Source: Akkermansia muciniphila
Lineage (GTDB): Bacteria; Verrucomicrobiota; Verrucomicrobiia; Verrucomicrobiales; Akkermansiaceae
NCBI RefSeq assembly: GCF_040616545.1
Contig: NZ_CP156688.1
Span: 1,860,001 to 1,924,000 of the forward strand
Length of the DNA: 64,000 nt
Direction of reading: 5' to 3'
Made by a program: the position numbers and the translations under genes. The notes beneath the pieces are model-generated. The model saw nothing but the letters and a program-made list of their open reading frames with translations. It made no database searches and was not told the origin of the DNA. Positions 16,395-26,061 of the stretch are shown here, in pieces; positions within the stretch are counted from its first letter, which is position 1, and each line of letters starts with the position of its first letter.

Positions 16395-18377
16395 ATGACT
16401 GAGACTCATAACCCTGTTTCAAAGTTCCTTTATTACGCACGGCACTACATCCTGAATGCCAGCGGTAAATTCGTCTTCCTGCTGGACTTGGGGCTTTCTT
16501 CCATGGTCACCGTGTTCGCCTGCTACTATGGAGAATGGCTTTACAAGGGGGACTGGGTGGACAAGCACTTGGGTACGGCCCTTCTCTTTGACCTTGCCGT
16601 TACGGGCACGATGCTTTGGAGGTCCGGCGTTTACAAAACCCTGGTCCGGTTTACGACCATGAAAGACTTGCAGAGGCTGATGGCGGCCATTCTGCTGTCC
16701 AGCATGCTGCTGTGCCTCTTTAACATTGTGCTCTGGCCCACGTATTATAAGGGGCACGTTGTCTGCGCCATCTTTAATTTCGTCTTCACCTTCATGGTTC
16801 TGGTCGGCTGCCGCATGGCGTGCATCGGCGGAAGAAGATGGCTGGAACACCTTAATTCCAGCGAATCCATTTCTTCCATCACCACGACCGGGCGCAAGAG
16901 GATTGCGCTGGTGGGCAAGCTGGACGCCTGCCTCCTGAAAGCCTCTCTCATCAGAAGCCTGAAAAGTGAGGAATATGAAGTGGTGGGCATCCTGACTTCC
17001 GCTCCGGAGGCGGACGGCAAGGAAATCAAGGGGATTCCCATACGGTTGATCAAGGAGGCCGCGGAGGTGGAGACGGCCTTGAATGTATTTCAGGCGTCAG
17101 GGGTTATTTTTGTGGGGAAGGATGAGATTCTGGGAGAAAAGAAACTGGCGGACGTGTGCCTGGAAAAGGGGATAGAACTGATGGTTTCCCACGACCTGAT
17201 CCAGTCGTTCCGCGAGTATTCCGGCGTTGCCGTGGATGAAGTGCAGATTGAGGACCTGATGGAACGGGAGGAAATCAGCATTGACACGGAAAAGATTTCC
17301 GGAGGGATCAGGGGGAAGGTGGTGATGGTGACGGGCGCGGCGGGGTCCATAGGCAGTGAACTGGTCAGGCAGGTGTGCCCGTTTGCCCCGGGCCGGATCG
17401 TGCTGCTGGACCATGCGGAAACGCCCCTGTGGCTGGTGCGCCGGGAGGTGGAAAAGTTGTATCCCCGGATTCCCGTTGCCACTTCCATTACGAATGTCTG
17501 CCACCGCCGCCAGTTGGAGGAGTGCATGAAGCTGCACCGTCCGGATTTGATTTTCCATGCCGCCGCCTACAAGCACGTTCCCCTGATGGAGGAAAACCCG
17601 TGCATAGCCGTGGTCAATAACGTGAAGGGCGCCATGCACCTGGCCTCCCTGGCCGCCAGGTACGGGGTGCAGCGCTTCGTCATGGTCTCCACGGACAAGG
17701 CGGTGAACCCCACCAGCGTCATGGGGGCCACCAAGCGCCTGGCTGAAATGTACGTGCAGAGCCTGGGGGAACACCTGGCGCAGAAGCACGGGGAAGGCTC
17801 CACCGTGTTTATTACCACGCGGTTCGGCAATGTGCTGGGAAGCGCCGGTTCCGTGATCCCCTTGTTCAAGGAACAAATCAGAAAGGGAGGTCCCGTAACC
17901 GTAACCCATCCTGAAATGATCCGCTATTTCATGACCATTCCGGAAGCCTGCCACCTGATTCTTCAGGCCAACGCGATGGGGAAGGGCGGGGAGATTTTCG
18001 TCTTTGACATGGGAGAGCAGGTCAGAATCGTGGAGCTGGCTGAAAAGATGATCCGCCTGGCCGGGCTCTCCCCGCTGAAGGATATCCGCATTGTCTTCAC
18101 CGGACTGCGGCCCGGCGAAAAACTTTATGAAGAACTTCTGACGGACTATGAACACACGCTAGAAACCCCGCACCAGCGCATCCGTATTTTCGAGACCCGG
18201 AAATATGACATGTCCGAGCTGAAGCAGGCCTTTGAAGAACTGGTGCGCCATGCGGAATCCAACCACCTGGAGGAAACCATCCGCGCCATGAAGCAATTAA
18301 TCCCCGAATACAAAAGCAATAACTCCCCTTACCAGAAATACGACTACCTGGACCTGAAAAAGCCCCTCTCCATCTAA
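16395..18377 (+). CDS. Membrane-bound UDP-N-acetylhexosamine 4,6-dehydratase (PglF/WbpM-like)
   Basis: About 660 residues; a GTG at 16389 is an alternative start. Four membrane helices occupy roughly residues 20-135. A first Rossmann-like domain follows (IALVGKLDACLLKASL). The dehydratase domain begins near residue 309 with VVMVTGAAGSIGSELVRQV and continues with HAAAYKHVPLMEENP, VMVSTDKAVNPTSVMGATKRLAE and TRFGNVLGSAGSVIPLF. It would make the 4-keto-6-deoxy intermediate used by the fused PglD-PglE protein. Gene order supports a bacillosamine-type pathway. Confidence 0.93.
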   Translation: MTETHNPVSKFLYYARHYILNASGKFVFLLDLGLSSMVTVFACYYGEWLYKGDWVDKHLGTALLFDLAVTGTMLWRSGVYKTLVRFTTMKDLQRLMAAILLSSMLLCLFNIVLWPTYYKGHVVCAIFNFVFTFMVLVGCRMACIGGRRWLEHLNSSESISSITTTGRKRIALVGKLDACLLKASLIRSLKSEEYEVVGILTSAPEADGKEIKGIPIRLIKEAAEVETALNVFQASGVIFVGKDEILGEKKLADVCLEKGIELMVSHDLIQSFREYSGVAVDEVQIEDLMEREEISIDTEKISGGIRGKVVMVTGAAGSIGSELVRQVCPFAPGRIVLLDHAETPLWLVRREVEKLYPRIPVATSITNVCHRRQLEECMKLHRPDLIFHAAAYKHVPLMEENPCIAVVNNVKGAMHLASLAARYGVQRFVMVSTDKAVNPTSVMGATKRLAEMYVQSLGEHLAQKHGEGSTVFITTRFGNVLGSAGSVIPLFKEQIRKGGPVTVTHPEMIRYFMTIPEACHLILQANAMGKGGEIFVFDMGEQVRIVELAEKMIRLAGLSPLKDIRIVFTGLRPGEKLYEELLTDYEHTLETPHQRIRIFETRKYDMSELKQAFEELVRHAESNHLEETIRAMKQLIPEYKSNNSPYQKYDYLDLKKPLSI

Positions 18378-18396
18378 CACCTACTCAATCCATCCA

Positions 18397-19182
18397 ATGA
18401 AATACCTTAATTTGTTCTATCGTCCCGCCCTTTGGAGCCGCCTTCTCGTGGCGGGCCTCCTGCTGGGCGCGCTTCCCGCCTGCGTCAAGCCTGAAGAAGT
18501 CAACTACGTCCAGGATCTCGTGCTGGACCAGAAAGCGGCCATCGGGAAGGAGTATAAGATCGTCATCAAGAGGGACGACCGCCTTTTCATTTCCGTCAGC
18601 AGCAAGAATCCTACGCTCGCGCAGATGTTCAACAAGGACAGCGGCAGCGTCTCCAGCCCCCGTGATGACGAGCGCGGCTACTTCGTGAATACGGACGGGG
18701 ACATCGTGTTCCCCGTTCTGGGGAGAATCAGGGCTGTGGGCAAGACCTGCATCCAGCTCGCTACGGATATTGAAAACGAGATCCTCAAGGAAGGCTACAT
18801 CAAGGACCCGGCGGTCAGCGTGCGCCTGATGAACTTCAAATTCTCCGTTCTCGGGGAAGTGTCCAAGCCGGGCAGCTATGAAATCAAGGGGGAACGCCTG
18901 ACCCTGCTGGAGGCGCTGAGCAAGGCCGGGGACCTGAACATGGACGGCAACCGTGACATTTACATCATCCGGGAGGCGGACGGGGAGCGCATCGCGTCCA
19001 AGGTGGACCTGCGGAGCAGCAAACTGTTCCACTCCCCCTACTATTACATCCAGCAGAATGACGTCATTTACGTTACTCCGTCAGACAGGAAGGTGAATAC
19101 CCGCAGCGAGCAGCTCCAGATTTACCCCTACCTCATTTCCGGCACCTCCATTGCCATGGTCATTCTGGCCTTCTGCATTTAA
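18397..19182 (+). CDS. Polysaccharide export lipoprotein (Wza/BexD-like)
   Basis: 261 residues. A lipoprotein signal peptide ends at LLGALPAC (Cys 29). Next come the Poly_export domain (YKIVIKRDDRLFISVSSKNPTLAQMF through RIRAVGKTCIQLATDIENEI) and an SLBB-type part (FSVLGEVSKPGSYEIKGERLTLLEALSKAGDL). A hydrophobic helix closes the C-terminus (YLISGTSIAMVILAFCI), which could cross a membrane. It would form the periplasmic/outer-membrane channel for the glycan made by this locus. It pairs with the Wzc-like gene four bases downstream. Confidence 0.92.
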   Translation: MKYLNLFYRPALWSRLLVAGLLLGALPACVKPEEVNYVQDLVLDQKAAIGKEYKIVIKRDDRLFISVSSKNPTLAQMFNKDSGSVSSPRDDERGYFVNTDGDIVFPVLGRIRAVGKTCIQLATDIENEILKEGYIKDPAVSVRLMNFKFSVLGEVSKPGSYEIKGERLTLLEALSKAGDLNMDGNRDIYIIREADGERIASKVDLRSSKLFHSPYYYIQQNDVIYVTPSDRKVNTRSEQLQIYPYLISGTSIAMVILAFCI

Positions 19183-19186
19183 TCCC

Positions 19187-21580
19187 ATGAAAGCCCTCTC
19201 CAACAAGACGGAATCCCTGGACGGCGGCGGCAGTGCGCCGCCATCCCTGCTCCCCAGCCCGAAGGCCATCATGGGGCGGATTGTCCGGAACTGGTACTGG
19301 TGCGTGCTCTCCCTGGCCGTCTGCCTGCCCCTGGCCTATCTGTACGCGGCCAGGCAGCCCCAGGTTTACGGGAAGGCCACCACCATCCTCGTCAAGGAGG
19401 ATTATCCGAAGGAATCCGTGGCCACCACGGTTCTGGCCTCCACCAATGGGATTGTGAATACGGCCACCACCAATCTGGACAATGAAATCTTCCTGCTTTC
19501 CTCCCACTCCCTGCTGGAAACCGTGGTCCGGCACCTGAAGCTGGACGTCACCTACTGGAAGAAGAACAAGTTCCGCAAGGTGGAGATTTACCAGGACTCA
19601 CCCATTGCGGTGCGGTTCACGCAGGAGGGCGCGGCGGCTGACGCCAAGTTCCAGGTGGTTCCCTTGTCCGGAGAGGAATTCCGGGTGGAGAAAAATGTGG
19701 GCGATTCCGGGCATGAGGAGAAAACCGGCTCCTTCGGCAAGGAGGTTCAATTTGACTCCCAGACGTTCATTGTGGAGAAAACGCCCCGGTTTAATGACGC
19801 CAGCCTGAATGTTCCCGTGATTGTCAGAAGAACCTCGGTCAGGCAGGCGGCGCTGGGCCTGGCGGGCGGCCTGACCGTCAAAAAGGCGAGCGGAAAGAAC
19901 AACCTGATCAATATTTCCATGCGCTGCAACAATCTGGTGAAGGCGGAGCGGATTCTGCACAGCATCGTCCATTTTTACAATGAGGCCTCCCTGAAGGAGA
20001 AAAACACGCGCGGAATGAAAACGAACCAGTTCATTGAGGAGCGTCTGGACGTCATCAGCGAGGAAATGCAGAAAAATGACCTGTCCATTGAAGACCTGAA
20101 AAGGGAGACCAATGTACTGACGGACCTGTCCACCGCCCTCACGGAGGAATATGAGAACAGCATTAATGACAAGAAGGACCTGAGGGAGCTGGACCTGGAG
20201 ATCAAATCCATTGAATACCTGAAAAATTACCTGGAGCAGGAGGCTGAGCATGATTCCAGGCTGGTGCCCATCAATGCAAAGATAGCGGATATGGGCATCC
20301 GGGACCAGATAGGCGTTTTCAATGACACCCTGCTGAAAAGAACGAGCCTGAAGGTGAACGCCGGGGACAACAACCCGATTGTCCGGGAGCTGGAAGCCAA
20401 CTTGAGCTCCCTGAAGGATGCGCTGAGGCGTTCCGTGAATAATTACTATACGTCCCTGCTGGTCAAGAAGAAGAACGTGGAGGACCAGCATGAAATGACG
20501 CGGGAGCATATCAGGACCGTTTCCAGCCGGGAACGGGACGTCAACCACATTGAGCGGGAGCAGCGCGTCCGGGAATCCCTGTACGTCTTCCTGCTGAACA
20601 AGAGGGAGGAAAATTCCCTGGCCCTGGCCGCTACGGAAGACAATGCCCGGATGGTGGACGCCGTGCGCGGCGGGAACGGACCGCTGGAGCCGAATGTGGC
20701 TAAAATCCTGATGGTGGGTTTTCTGGCGGGGATGGCTATTCCGGTGCTCCTGTGCGTGATTGCGGCGGTGCTGGATTCCAACGTGAAGCGCCGGGAGGAG
20801 ATAGAAACCCTCACCTCCATTCCCGTTTACGGGGAACTGCCCCGCAAGCCGCGGAAGCTGAAAAACCAGGAGATTGTGGTGAATCTGGAAGAGCCTTCCG
20901 AATTGTCCGAATGCTTCCCCCTGCTGGCGGAGCGCATGGTGTCCCTTTCCGACGAGAACGGTGGAAAGCCCCTCAGCGTCCTGGTTACGTCCTCCTGTTC
21001 CGGGGAAGGGAAAACCTACCTCTCCGTGAATCTGGCCGTGTCTCTTGCCGTGGCCGGAAAGAAGGTCCTGCTGATGGATATGGATTTGAGGAAGGGGACG
21101 CTCAGCTCCCTGCTGGGCGGGGCCGGGAAGCCCGGCATGGGCGATCTGGAACAGGCGGGGGAAGGCGGCTGGCGTTCCCTGGTGGAGAAGTCCTCCGTTT
21201 CCGATCATCTGGATTATCTGTTTGCCGGAACGCTGCCGGACCATCCCTCCCGGCTGCTGCTGCATGACCGCATCCGGAAGCTGATGGAGGAACTGAAGGA
21301 ACAGTATGATTTCATCTTCATGGACTGCGTTCCCTATTCCTCCCTGGCGGATGCCCGCATTGCCGCCCGGCTGGCTGACGCCACGCTGTACGTCATGCGG
21401 GCCGGCTGCGTGAAGAAGCGTGATCTGGCCGGACTCCAGAAGATATGGAAAAACGGGGAACTGAAGCGCATGGGCATTGTCCTGTGCGATGTGGAGCCCC
21501 AGGGCCGTTCTTCCCGGAAGGCGGCCGTGTACAGGAGCCTGGATACTTCCTCCCCCTGCGGGGAAAATAATTCGCTTTAG
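19187..21580 (+). CDS. Wzc-like polysaccharide co-polymerase with BY-kinase domain
   Basis: 797 residues from ATG 19187. An N-terminal helix (YWCVLSLAVCLPLAYLYAA) and a second near residue 520 (ILMVGFLAGMAIPVLLCVIAAV) flank a large periplasmic Wzz-type domain with coiled coils. The cytoplasmic kinase domain has Walker A SSCSGEGKT (about residue 601), Walker A' LLMDMDLRKG and Walker B FIFMDC. Such kinases regulate chain length and export with Wza. The C-terminal tail has only one Tyr (AVYRSL) instead of the usual cluster. No cognate phosphatase gene is seen nearby. Confidence 0.9.
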   Translation: MKALSNKTESLDGGGSAPPSLLPSPKAIMGRIVRNWYWCVLSLAVCLPLAYLYAARQPQVYGKATTILVKEDYPKESVATTVLASTNGIVNTATTNLDNEIFLLSSHSLLETVVRHLKLDVTYWKKNKFRKVEIYQDSPIAVRFTQEGAAADAKFQVVPLSGEEFRVEKNVGDSGHEEKTGSFGKEVQFDSQTFIVEKTPRFNDASLNVPVIVRRTSVRQAALGLAGGLTVKKASGKNNLINISMRCNNLVKAERILHSIVHFYNEASLKEKNTRGMKTNQFIEERLDVISEEMQKNDLSIEDLKRETNVLTDLSTALTEEYENSINDKKDLRELDLEIKSIEYLKNYLEQEAEHDSRLVPINAKIADMGIRDQIGVFNDTLLKRTSLKVNAGDNNPIVRELEANLSSLKDALRRSVNNYYTSLLVKKKNVEDQHEMTREHIRTVSSRERDVNHIEREQRVRESLYVFLLNKREENSLALAATEDNARMVDAVRGGNGPLEPNVAKILMVGFLAGMAIPVLLCVIAAVLDSNVKRREEIETLTSIPVYGELPRKPRKLKNQEIVVNLEEPSELSECFPLLAERMVSLSDENGGKPLSVLVTSSCSGEGKTYLSVNLAVSLAVAGKKVLLMDMDLRKGTLSSLLGGAGKPGMGDLEQAGEGGWRSLVEKSSVSDHLDYLFAGTLPDHPSRLLLHDRIRKLMEELKEQYDFIFMDCVPYSSLADARIAARLADATLYVMRAGCVKKRDLAGLQKIWKNGELKRMGIVLCDVEPQGRSSRKAAVYRSLDTSSPCGENNSL

Positions 21581-21590
21581 GAGACCGTTT

Positions 21591-22721
21591 ATGCCGCGCG
21601 CCCGTTTAAAAGTCCTGTTTCTGGTGGAATCCCTGGCCGGGGGAGGGGCGGAGAAAATTCTCTCCGGCCTGGTGCGCGGCCTGGACCGGGACCGGTTTGA
21701 CGTGACGGTGTGCACGGTGGTGGATTGTGGCCCGTACCGGGAGGAAGTGGGGAAGCATGCGCGTTACCGCTCCATCGTAGGGGGCCGGGGATTGCTTTAC
21801 CGGATCAGGTACGCGCTGGTGTACCGCTTTTTGCCGGCGGCCTGGATTTACAAGTGGGGCGTTGCCGGGGATTATGATGTGGAGGTGGCTTTTACGGAAG
21901 GGCTGCCTACGCGCCTTCTGGCGGCCGTGCCGGAGGGAAAATCCCGGAAAATCGCCTGGGTTCACGTGGACCTGGAAGCGCGGCCCTGGACGCAGGGGGT
22001 GGTGTTCCGGTCTCTGGAGGAGGAAAAAAAGGCGTATGCCCGTTTTCAAACCGTGGTGCATGTGTCGCAAACCGTCCGGGAGGCGTTTGAACGGCGCTTT
22101 GGGGCGCATGCGGGTTCCGTGGTTCTGCACAACCCGGTGGACCGGGATGCCGTGCGTTCCGGAGCCGCCGCGGGGGACGTGCCGGAAAAGAAGCATTTCC
22201 GCTTTATTTCCGTGGGGCGTCTGGAGGAGCAGAAGGGCTTTGACCGTCTGGTTGCCGCGCTGGCCCGGTTGAGGGAGCGGGGATGGCAGGCGGAGCTGGT
22301 GATTCTGGGGGAAGGGAGCCGGAGGCGGGAGCTGGAAGGGCAGGCTGCCGCCCTGGGCGTGGCGGACTCCGTGCTGATGCCCGGTTTCCTGGGGAATCCC
22401 TACCCGTGGATGGCCTCAGCTGATGTATTCGTGTGCAGTTCCCGCAGTGAGGGAATGAGCACCGTGGTCACGGAGGCGCTGGCGTTGGGCGTGCCCGTGC
22501 TGGCCGTGGAGTGTTCCGGCGTGCGGGAACAGCTTGGCATGGGAAGGTTCGGGCGCATCGTGGAGAATGATGAAGATGCGCTGGCTGCCGGAATGGAAGA
22601 CTTTTTATCCGGCAGGGAATCCTGCGAATTCTGGCGGGAGAGGGCCGCGCTGGGAGGCGATGCGGTTGTTTATGAACGCGCCGTGCGGAAGGTGGAACAG
22701 GTATTGGAGGGAATGGCATGA
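21591..22721 (+). CDS. Family 4 glycosyltransferase, tandem copy 1
   Basis: 376 residues. AGGAG at 21579-21583 gives a good ribosome site for ATG 21591. GT-B fold: KVLFLVESLAGGGAEKILSGLVRGL at the N-terminus, FISVGRLEEQKGFDRLVAALARL starting the second domain, and VFVCSSRSEGMSTVVTEALALGVPVLA holding the EX7E-type motif. The segment YDVEVAFTEGLPTRLLA is shared with the next gene, so the two arose by duplication. Donor and acceptor are unknown; the role is assembly of the lipid-linked repeat unit on the cytoplasmic side. Confidence 0.88.
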   Translation: MPRARLKVLFLVESLAGGGAEKILSGLVRGLDRDRFDVTVCTVVDCGPYREEVGKHARYRSIVGGRGLLYRIRYALVYRFLPAAWIYKWGVAGDYDVEVAFTEGLPTRLLAAVPEGKSRKIAWVHVDLEARPWTQGVVFRSLEEEKKAYARFQTVVHVSQTVREAFERRFGAHAGSVVLHNPVDRDAVRSGAAAGDVPEKKHFRFISVGRLEEQKGFDRLVAALARLRERGWQAELVILGEGSRRRELEGQAAALGVADSVLMPGFLGNPYPWMASADVFVCSSRSEGMSTVVTEALALGVPVLAVECSGVREQLGMGRFGRIVENDEDALAAGMEDFLSGRESCEFWRERAALGGDAVVYERAVRKVEQVLEGMA

Positions 22722-23866
22722 AGAAAGTAGCGTTTTTTGTCAACAGCCTGTCCGGCGGAGGGGCGGAAAAGATTCTGCAAACCCTGCTGAACCGCTGGAA
22801 CGGGGACCAGTGGGAGGTGGTCGTTTATTCCATTAAGAAGGAGGACATTCCGTCGGGCTACCCCCGGAATGTCTCCGTCCGGTTTTTATTTGATGCCCTC
22901 CGGGAGGAGGACGGCCCGTGGAGCCGCCTGCGGGTCAAGGTCAGGAACGGGCTGAAATTGCTGGTTTACAGGCATTTCCCCCCCTCCGTCTTCTACCGCC
23001 TGTTCATCCGCGGAACTTATGATGTGGAAGTCGCCTTCATTGAAGGCTACGCCACGCGGATAGCCGGCGGCTCCCGCCATGCCGGAAGCCGTAAGCTGGC
23101 CTGGGTTCACATTGACCTGGGCGCCAACCACTGGACGCTTCCCGCCTACCGGAACGCTGAAGAGGAAAAAGCCGTCTACCGCTGTTTTGACACGGTGGCC
23201 TGCGTCTCCCGGAATGTCCGGGAATCCCTGCTGGAGCTGGTGGGGCCTTTGCAGGATGCGCGGGTGGTTTACAACCCCGTGGATGTTCCGCGCATCAGGG
23301 ATAAAGCCGTGGAATCCGTTCCGGAACGTCCGGACGGGACGGTGCTTTTCTGCGCCTCTGGGCGGCTTGTTCCGCAGAAGGGTTTTGACCGGCTGGTGAC
23401 GGCCTGCCGCTACCTGGCGCGGGAGGGCTTCTCCTTCCATCTCTGGATTCTGGGAGAGGGCCCGGAGAGGGAAATGCTGGAAACCATGATCGCGGAGGGG
23501 AATTTGCAGGACAGGATCACGCTGCTGGGACACCGGGAAAACCCGTATCCCTACGTGAAGGCGGCGGACTGGCTGGTCTGCTCCTCCCGGAGCGAGGGGT
23601 ATTCCACCGTGATTTCCGAGAGCCTGATCCTCGGCACGCCCGTGGCGGCCACGCTGTGCGCCGGAGTCCGGGAACAACTGGGAGACGGGGAATTCGGCCT
23701 GGTTGCGGAGAACCATGTGCTGGGGCTTTACCGTGCCCTGGAAGATATTCTGACGGGAAAGGCTGACCACCGGGACTACCGCGGGCGGGCGCTCCGCGGG
23801 GGAAGCCGGTTTGACCTGGATAAACAGATGAATGCCGTGAAACTGCTTTTTGAAGAAACGCGTTGA
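22718..23866 (+). CDS. Family 4 glycosyltransferase, tandem copy 2
   Basis: 382 residues, paralogue of the preceding gene with the same order of motifs: AFFVNSLSGGGAEKILQTLL, YDVEVAFIEGYATRIAGG, KLAWVHIDLGANHWT, CASGRLVPQKGFDRLVTACRYL and LVCSSRSEGYSTVISESLILGTPVAA. It overlaps the previous gene by ATGA. Divergence is greatest in the N-terminal acceptor domain, which suggests a different acceptor sugar for each copy. Confidence 0.88.
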   Translation: MKKVAFFVNSLSGGGAEKILQTLLNRWNGDQWEVVVYSIKKEDIPSGYPRNVSVRFLFDALREEDGPWSRLRVKVRNGLKLLVYRHFPPSVFYRLFIRGTYDVEVAFIEGYATRIAGGSRHAGSRKLAWVHIDLGANHWTLPAYRNAEEEKAVYRCFDTVACVSRNVRESLLELVGPLQDARVVYNPVDVPRIRDKAVESVPERPDGTVLFCASGRLVPQKGFDRLVTACRYLAREGFSFHLWILGEGPEREMLETMIAEGNLQDRITLLGHRENPYPYVKAADWLVCSSRSEGYSTVISESLILGTPVAATLCAGVREQLGDGEFGLVAENHVLGLYRALEDILTGKADHRDYRGRALRGGSRFDLDKQMNAVKLLFEETR

Positions 23867-23872
23867 ATAGCC

Positions 23873-24880
23873 ATGCCCTCCGTATCCGTTATTATTCCCG
23901 TATTCAACGCCGCGCGTTTTCTTGAAAAATGCGTGGGCTCCGTGCTGGGACAGACCTTCACGGATTTTGACGTCTGCCTGGTGGATGACGGTTCCACGGA
24001 CGGGAGCGGTCCGCTGTGCGACAGGCTGGCTTCCGGGGACAGGCGCGTCCGGGTCATCCATCTGGACAGGAACATGGGAGTCTCCGCCGCCAGAAACCGC
24101 GGCATGAGGGAAACGGACGGGCGCTGGCTGTGCTTCATTGACGGGGATGACTGGGTGACGTCCACCTACCTTCAGGAACTGGTCTCCGCCGTGGAGGACG
24201 GGGCCTGCGACCTGGTGGTGGAGGGGCTGCGCTCCGTCCGCGACGGGAAGAAGGATGAAGTGACGGTGCCGCAGCCCGTGGAACTGGATGCCAGGCCCGG
24301 AGAGGAGGAAGCCTGGGTACGGCTGTTCCGCTCCTTCCTGCTTTTTGGCCCGGTGGTGAAGCTGTACAGGCGCACCCTGCTGGCTCGGCACTCCATCCGT
24401 TTTCCGGAAGACGTCTCCTACGGGGAAGACCTGATGTTCAACATGGCGTACCTGAAATACATCAGGCGTTTGAGAACGGTGGACAAGGCCGGTTACTTTT
24501 ACCGCAGGGCGGAGGAAGGAACCCTGTCCACACGGTTTGTCCCGGAAAAATTCATCTGGATTGTCCGGCAGTTCCGCTTGGAACGGAAGTATTTCCACAC
24601 CCGGAGGCTGGAGGGGGAGAAGGTGGAGAGGTACCTGGCGTTCCGCTGGTGGGGGCTGGTGTACAACTCCCTGTTTGAAATATACCGTTTCCGGGAGCAC
24701 TACGGCCTCATGGGGCGCATGCGGGCGGTGCGGTCCATTGTAGGAACGCCGGAAAACAACCTGTTGCGCGCTTATCCCGATGTGTTCCATTGCCCTAAAT
24801 GGATGAGCGTTTGTTTGTTCAACCGCTGGCCCTTCAGCCTGTTCCTGCTGATGGAAGGGGCCCTGGGCCGGAAAAAATAG
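23873..24880 (+). CDS. Family 2 glycosyltransferase
   Basis: 335 residues. GT-A fold: VSVIIPVFNAARFLEKCVGSVLGQTF, LVDDGSTDGSGPLCDRLA, GVSAARNRGMRETDGRWLCFIDGDDWV with the DxD motif, and SYGEDLMFNMAYLKYIRR in the acceptor region. It is an inverting enzyme of the locus with unknown sugar specificity. It begins six bases after the previous stop and reads to within 11 bases of the pyruvyltransferase gene. Confidence 0.88.
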   Translation: MPSVSVIIPVFNAARFLEKCVGSVLGQTFTDFDVCLVDDGSTDGSGPLCDRLASGDRRVRVIHLDRNMGVSAARNRGMRETDGRWLCFIDGDDWVTSTYLQELVSAVEDGACDLVVEGLRSVRDGKKDEVTVPQPVELDARPGEEEAWVRLFRSFLLFGPVVKLYRRTLLARHSIRFPEDVSYGEDLMFNMAYLKYIRRLRTVDKAGYFYRRAEEGTLSTRFVPEKFIWIVRQFRLERKYFHTRRLEGEKVERYLAFRWWGLVYNSLFEIYRFREHYGLMGRMRAVRSIVGTPENNLLRAYPDVFHCPKWMSVCLFNRWPFSLFLLMEGALGRKK

Positions 24881-24891
24881 ATAGGATTGGC

Positions 24892-26061
24892 ATGCATAAG
24901 ATTCTTTTATATCCCCATGGAGGAAGCGGCAACCACGGCTGCGAGGCGATCGTCAGGTCCACGATGCTGCTGCTCCGGCCTGAAGAGGGCGTTTTGTTTT
25001 CCTCCGCGTGCGGGGAAGACAGGCGCTACGGCCTGGACCGGACGGTGCGCGTGCTGCCGGAACAGAGGCCCATCCGGAGATGTTCCGCCGGATATGCGGC
25101 GGCGTGGATGCGGCGGCATGTGATGGGCGTGCGGGATGCCTTTGACCGGCTTGCCTTCCGCGGCATTGCGGAAGAGGGGCGGGACGCCTCCCTGGCCCTG
25201 TGCGGCGGAGGGGACAATTACTGTTACGGGGAGCCCGTGCATATCTATTTGCAGAATGACCTGCTGCGCCGTGCCGGGGCGCCTGCCGTCCTGTGGGGGT
25301 GCTCCCTGGAACGGGAGGACATGAAGGGGGCCATGCTGGAGGACCTCAAGGCTTTTGACCTGATTGTGGCGCGGGAATCTCTCACTTGTGACGCCCTGCG
25401 GGAATGCGGGTGCTCCCGCACGGTGCTGTATCCGGACCCTGCGTTCGCCCTGCCCGTAGGGGAGGCTGCCTTTCCGGAAGGATGGAAGGAGGGGGGCATG
25501 GTTGGCGTCAACGTCAGTCCCCTGGTCATCGGCCATGAGGGGAGGGCCGGAGCCGTGATGGAAAATTACGCGCGGCTCATGGAATACGTGCTGGACGCTA
25601 CGGATATGAACGTGGCCCTGATTCCCCATGTGGTGTGGCCCGGCAATGATGACCGGAAACCGCTGGAGGAACTGTACGGCCGTTTCCGGCATACGGGCCG
25701 CGTCGTGATGGTCGGGGATGCTCCCTGCGAGGAATTGAAGGGATACATTGCCCGGTGCCGTTTTCTGGTGGCCGCGCGCACGCACGCCTCCATTGCCGCG
25801 TATTCCACGGGCGTTCCGGCGCTGGTGGTGGGCTATTCCGTGAAGGCCCGGGGGATTGCCCGTGATTTGTTCGGAACGGAAGACTGCCATGTGCTGCCCG
25901 TGCAGGCGCTGGACGCCCCGGATGAACTGTGTAAGGCATTTGTCCGGATGATGGAACGTGAGGATGAGATGAAATCCGCGTATGCGGAGAAGCTTCCCGC
26001 GTACCGGGAACGCCTGAACCGTCTGCCGCAGGAATTGGCAGCCCTGTTGAAACGGCCATGA
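24892..26061 (+). CDS. Polysaccharide pyruvyl transferase family protein
   Basis: 389 residues from ATG 24892. The PS_pyruv_trans fold is recognised by the N-terminal ILLYPHGGSGNHGCEAIVRSTM, a central LALCGGGDNYCYG and VLWGCSLERED, the VARESLTCDALRECG segment, and the C-terminal CRFLVAARTHASIAAYSTGVPALVVGYSVKARGIARDLFG. Such enzymes transfer pyruvate from phosphoenolpyruvate to a sugar, adding a negative charge, although some members have other roles. It overlaps the next gene by ATGA. Confidence 0.85.
   Translation: MHKILLYPHGGSGNHGCEAIVRSTMLLLRPEEGVLFSSACGEDRRYGLDRTVRVLPEQRPIRRCSAGYAAAWMRRHVMGVRDAFDRLAFRGIAEEGRDASLALCGGGDNYCYGEPVHIYLQNDLLRRAGAPAVLWGCSLEREDMKGAMLEDLKAFDLIVARESLTCDALRECGCSRTVLYPDPAFALPVGEAAFPEGWKEGGMVGVNVSPLVIGHEGRAGAVMENYARLMEYVLDATDMNVALIPHVVWPGNDDRKPLEELYGRFRHTGRVVMVGDAPCEELKGYIARCRFLVAARTHASIAAYSTGVPALVVGYSVKARGIARDLFGTEDCHVLPVQALDAPDELCKAFVRMMEREDEMKSAYAEKLPAYRERLNRLPQELAALLKRP

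Noticed and set aside
19598-21715. 705-codon open frame antisense to the Wzc-like gene
   Set aside because: Shadow of a clear kinase gene; low-complexity His/Gln/Gly-rich translation without any motif.
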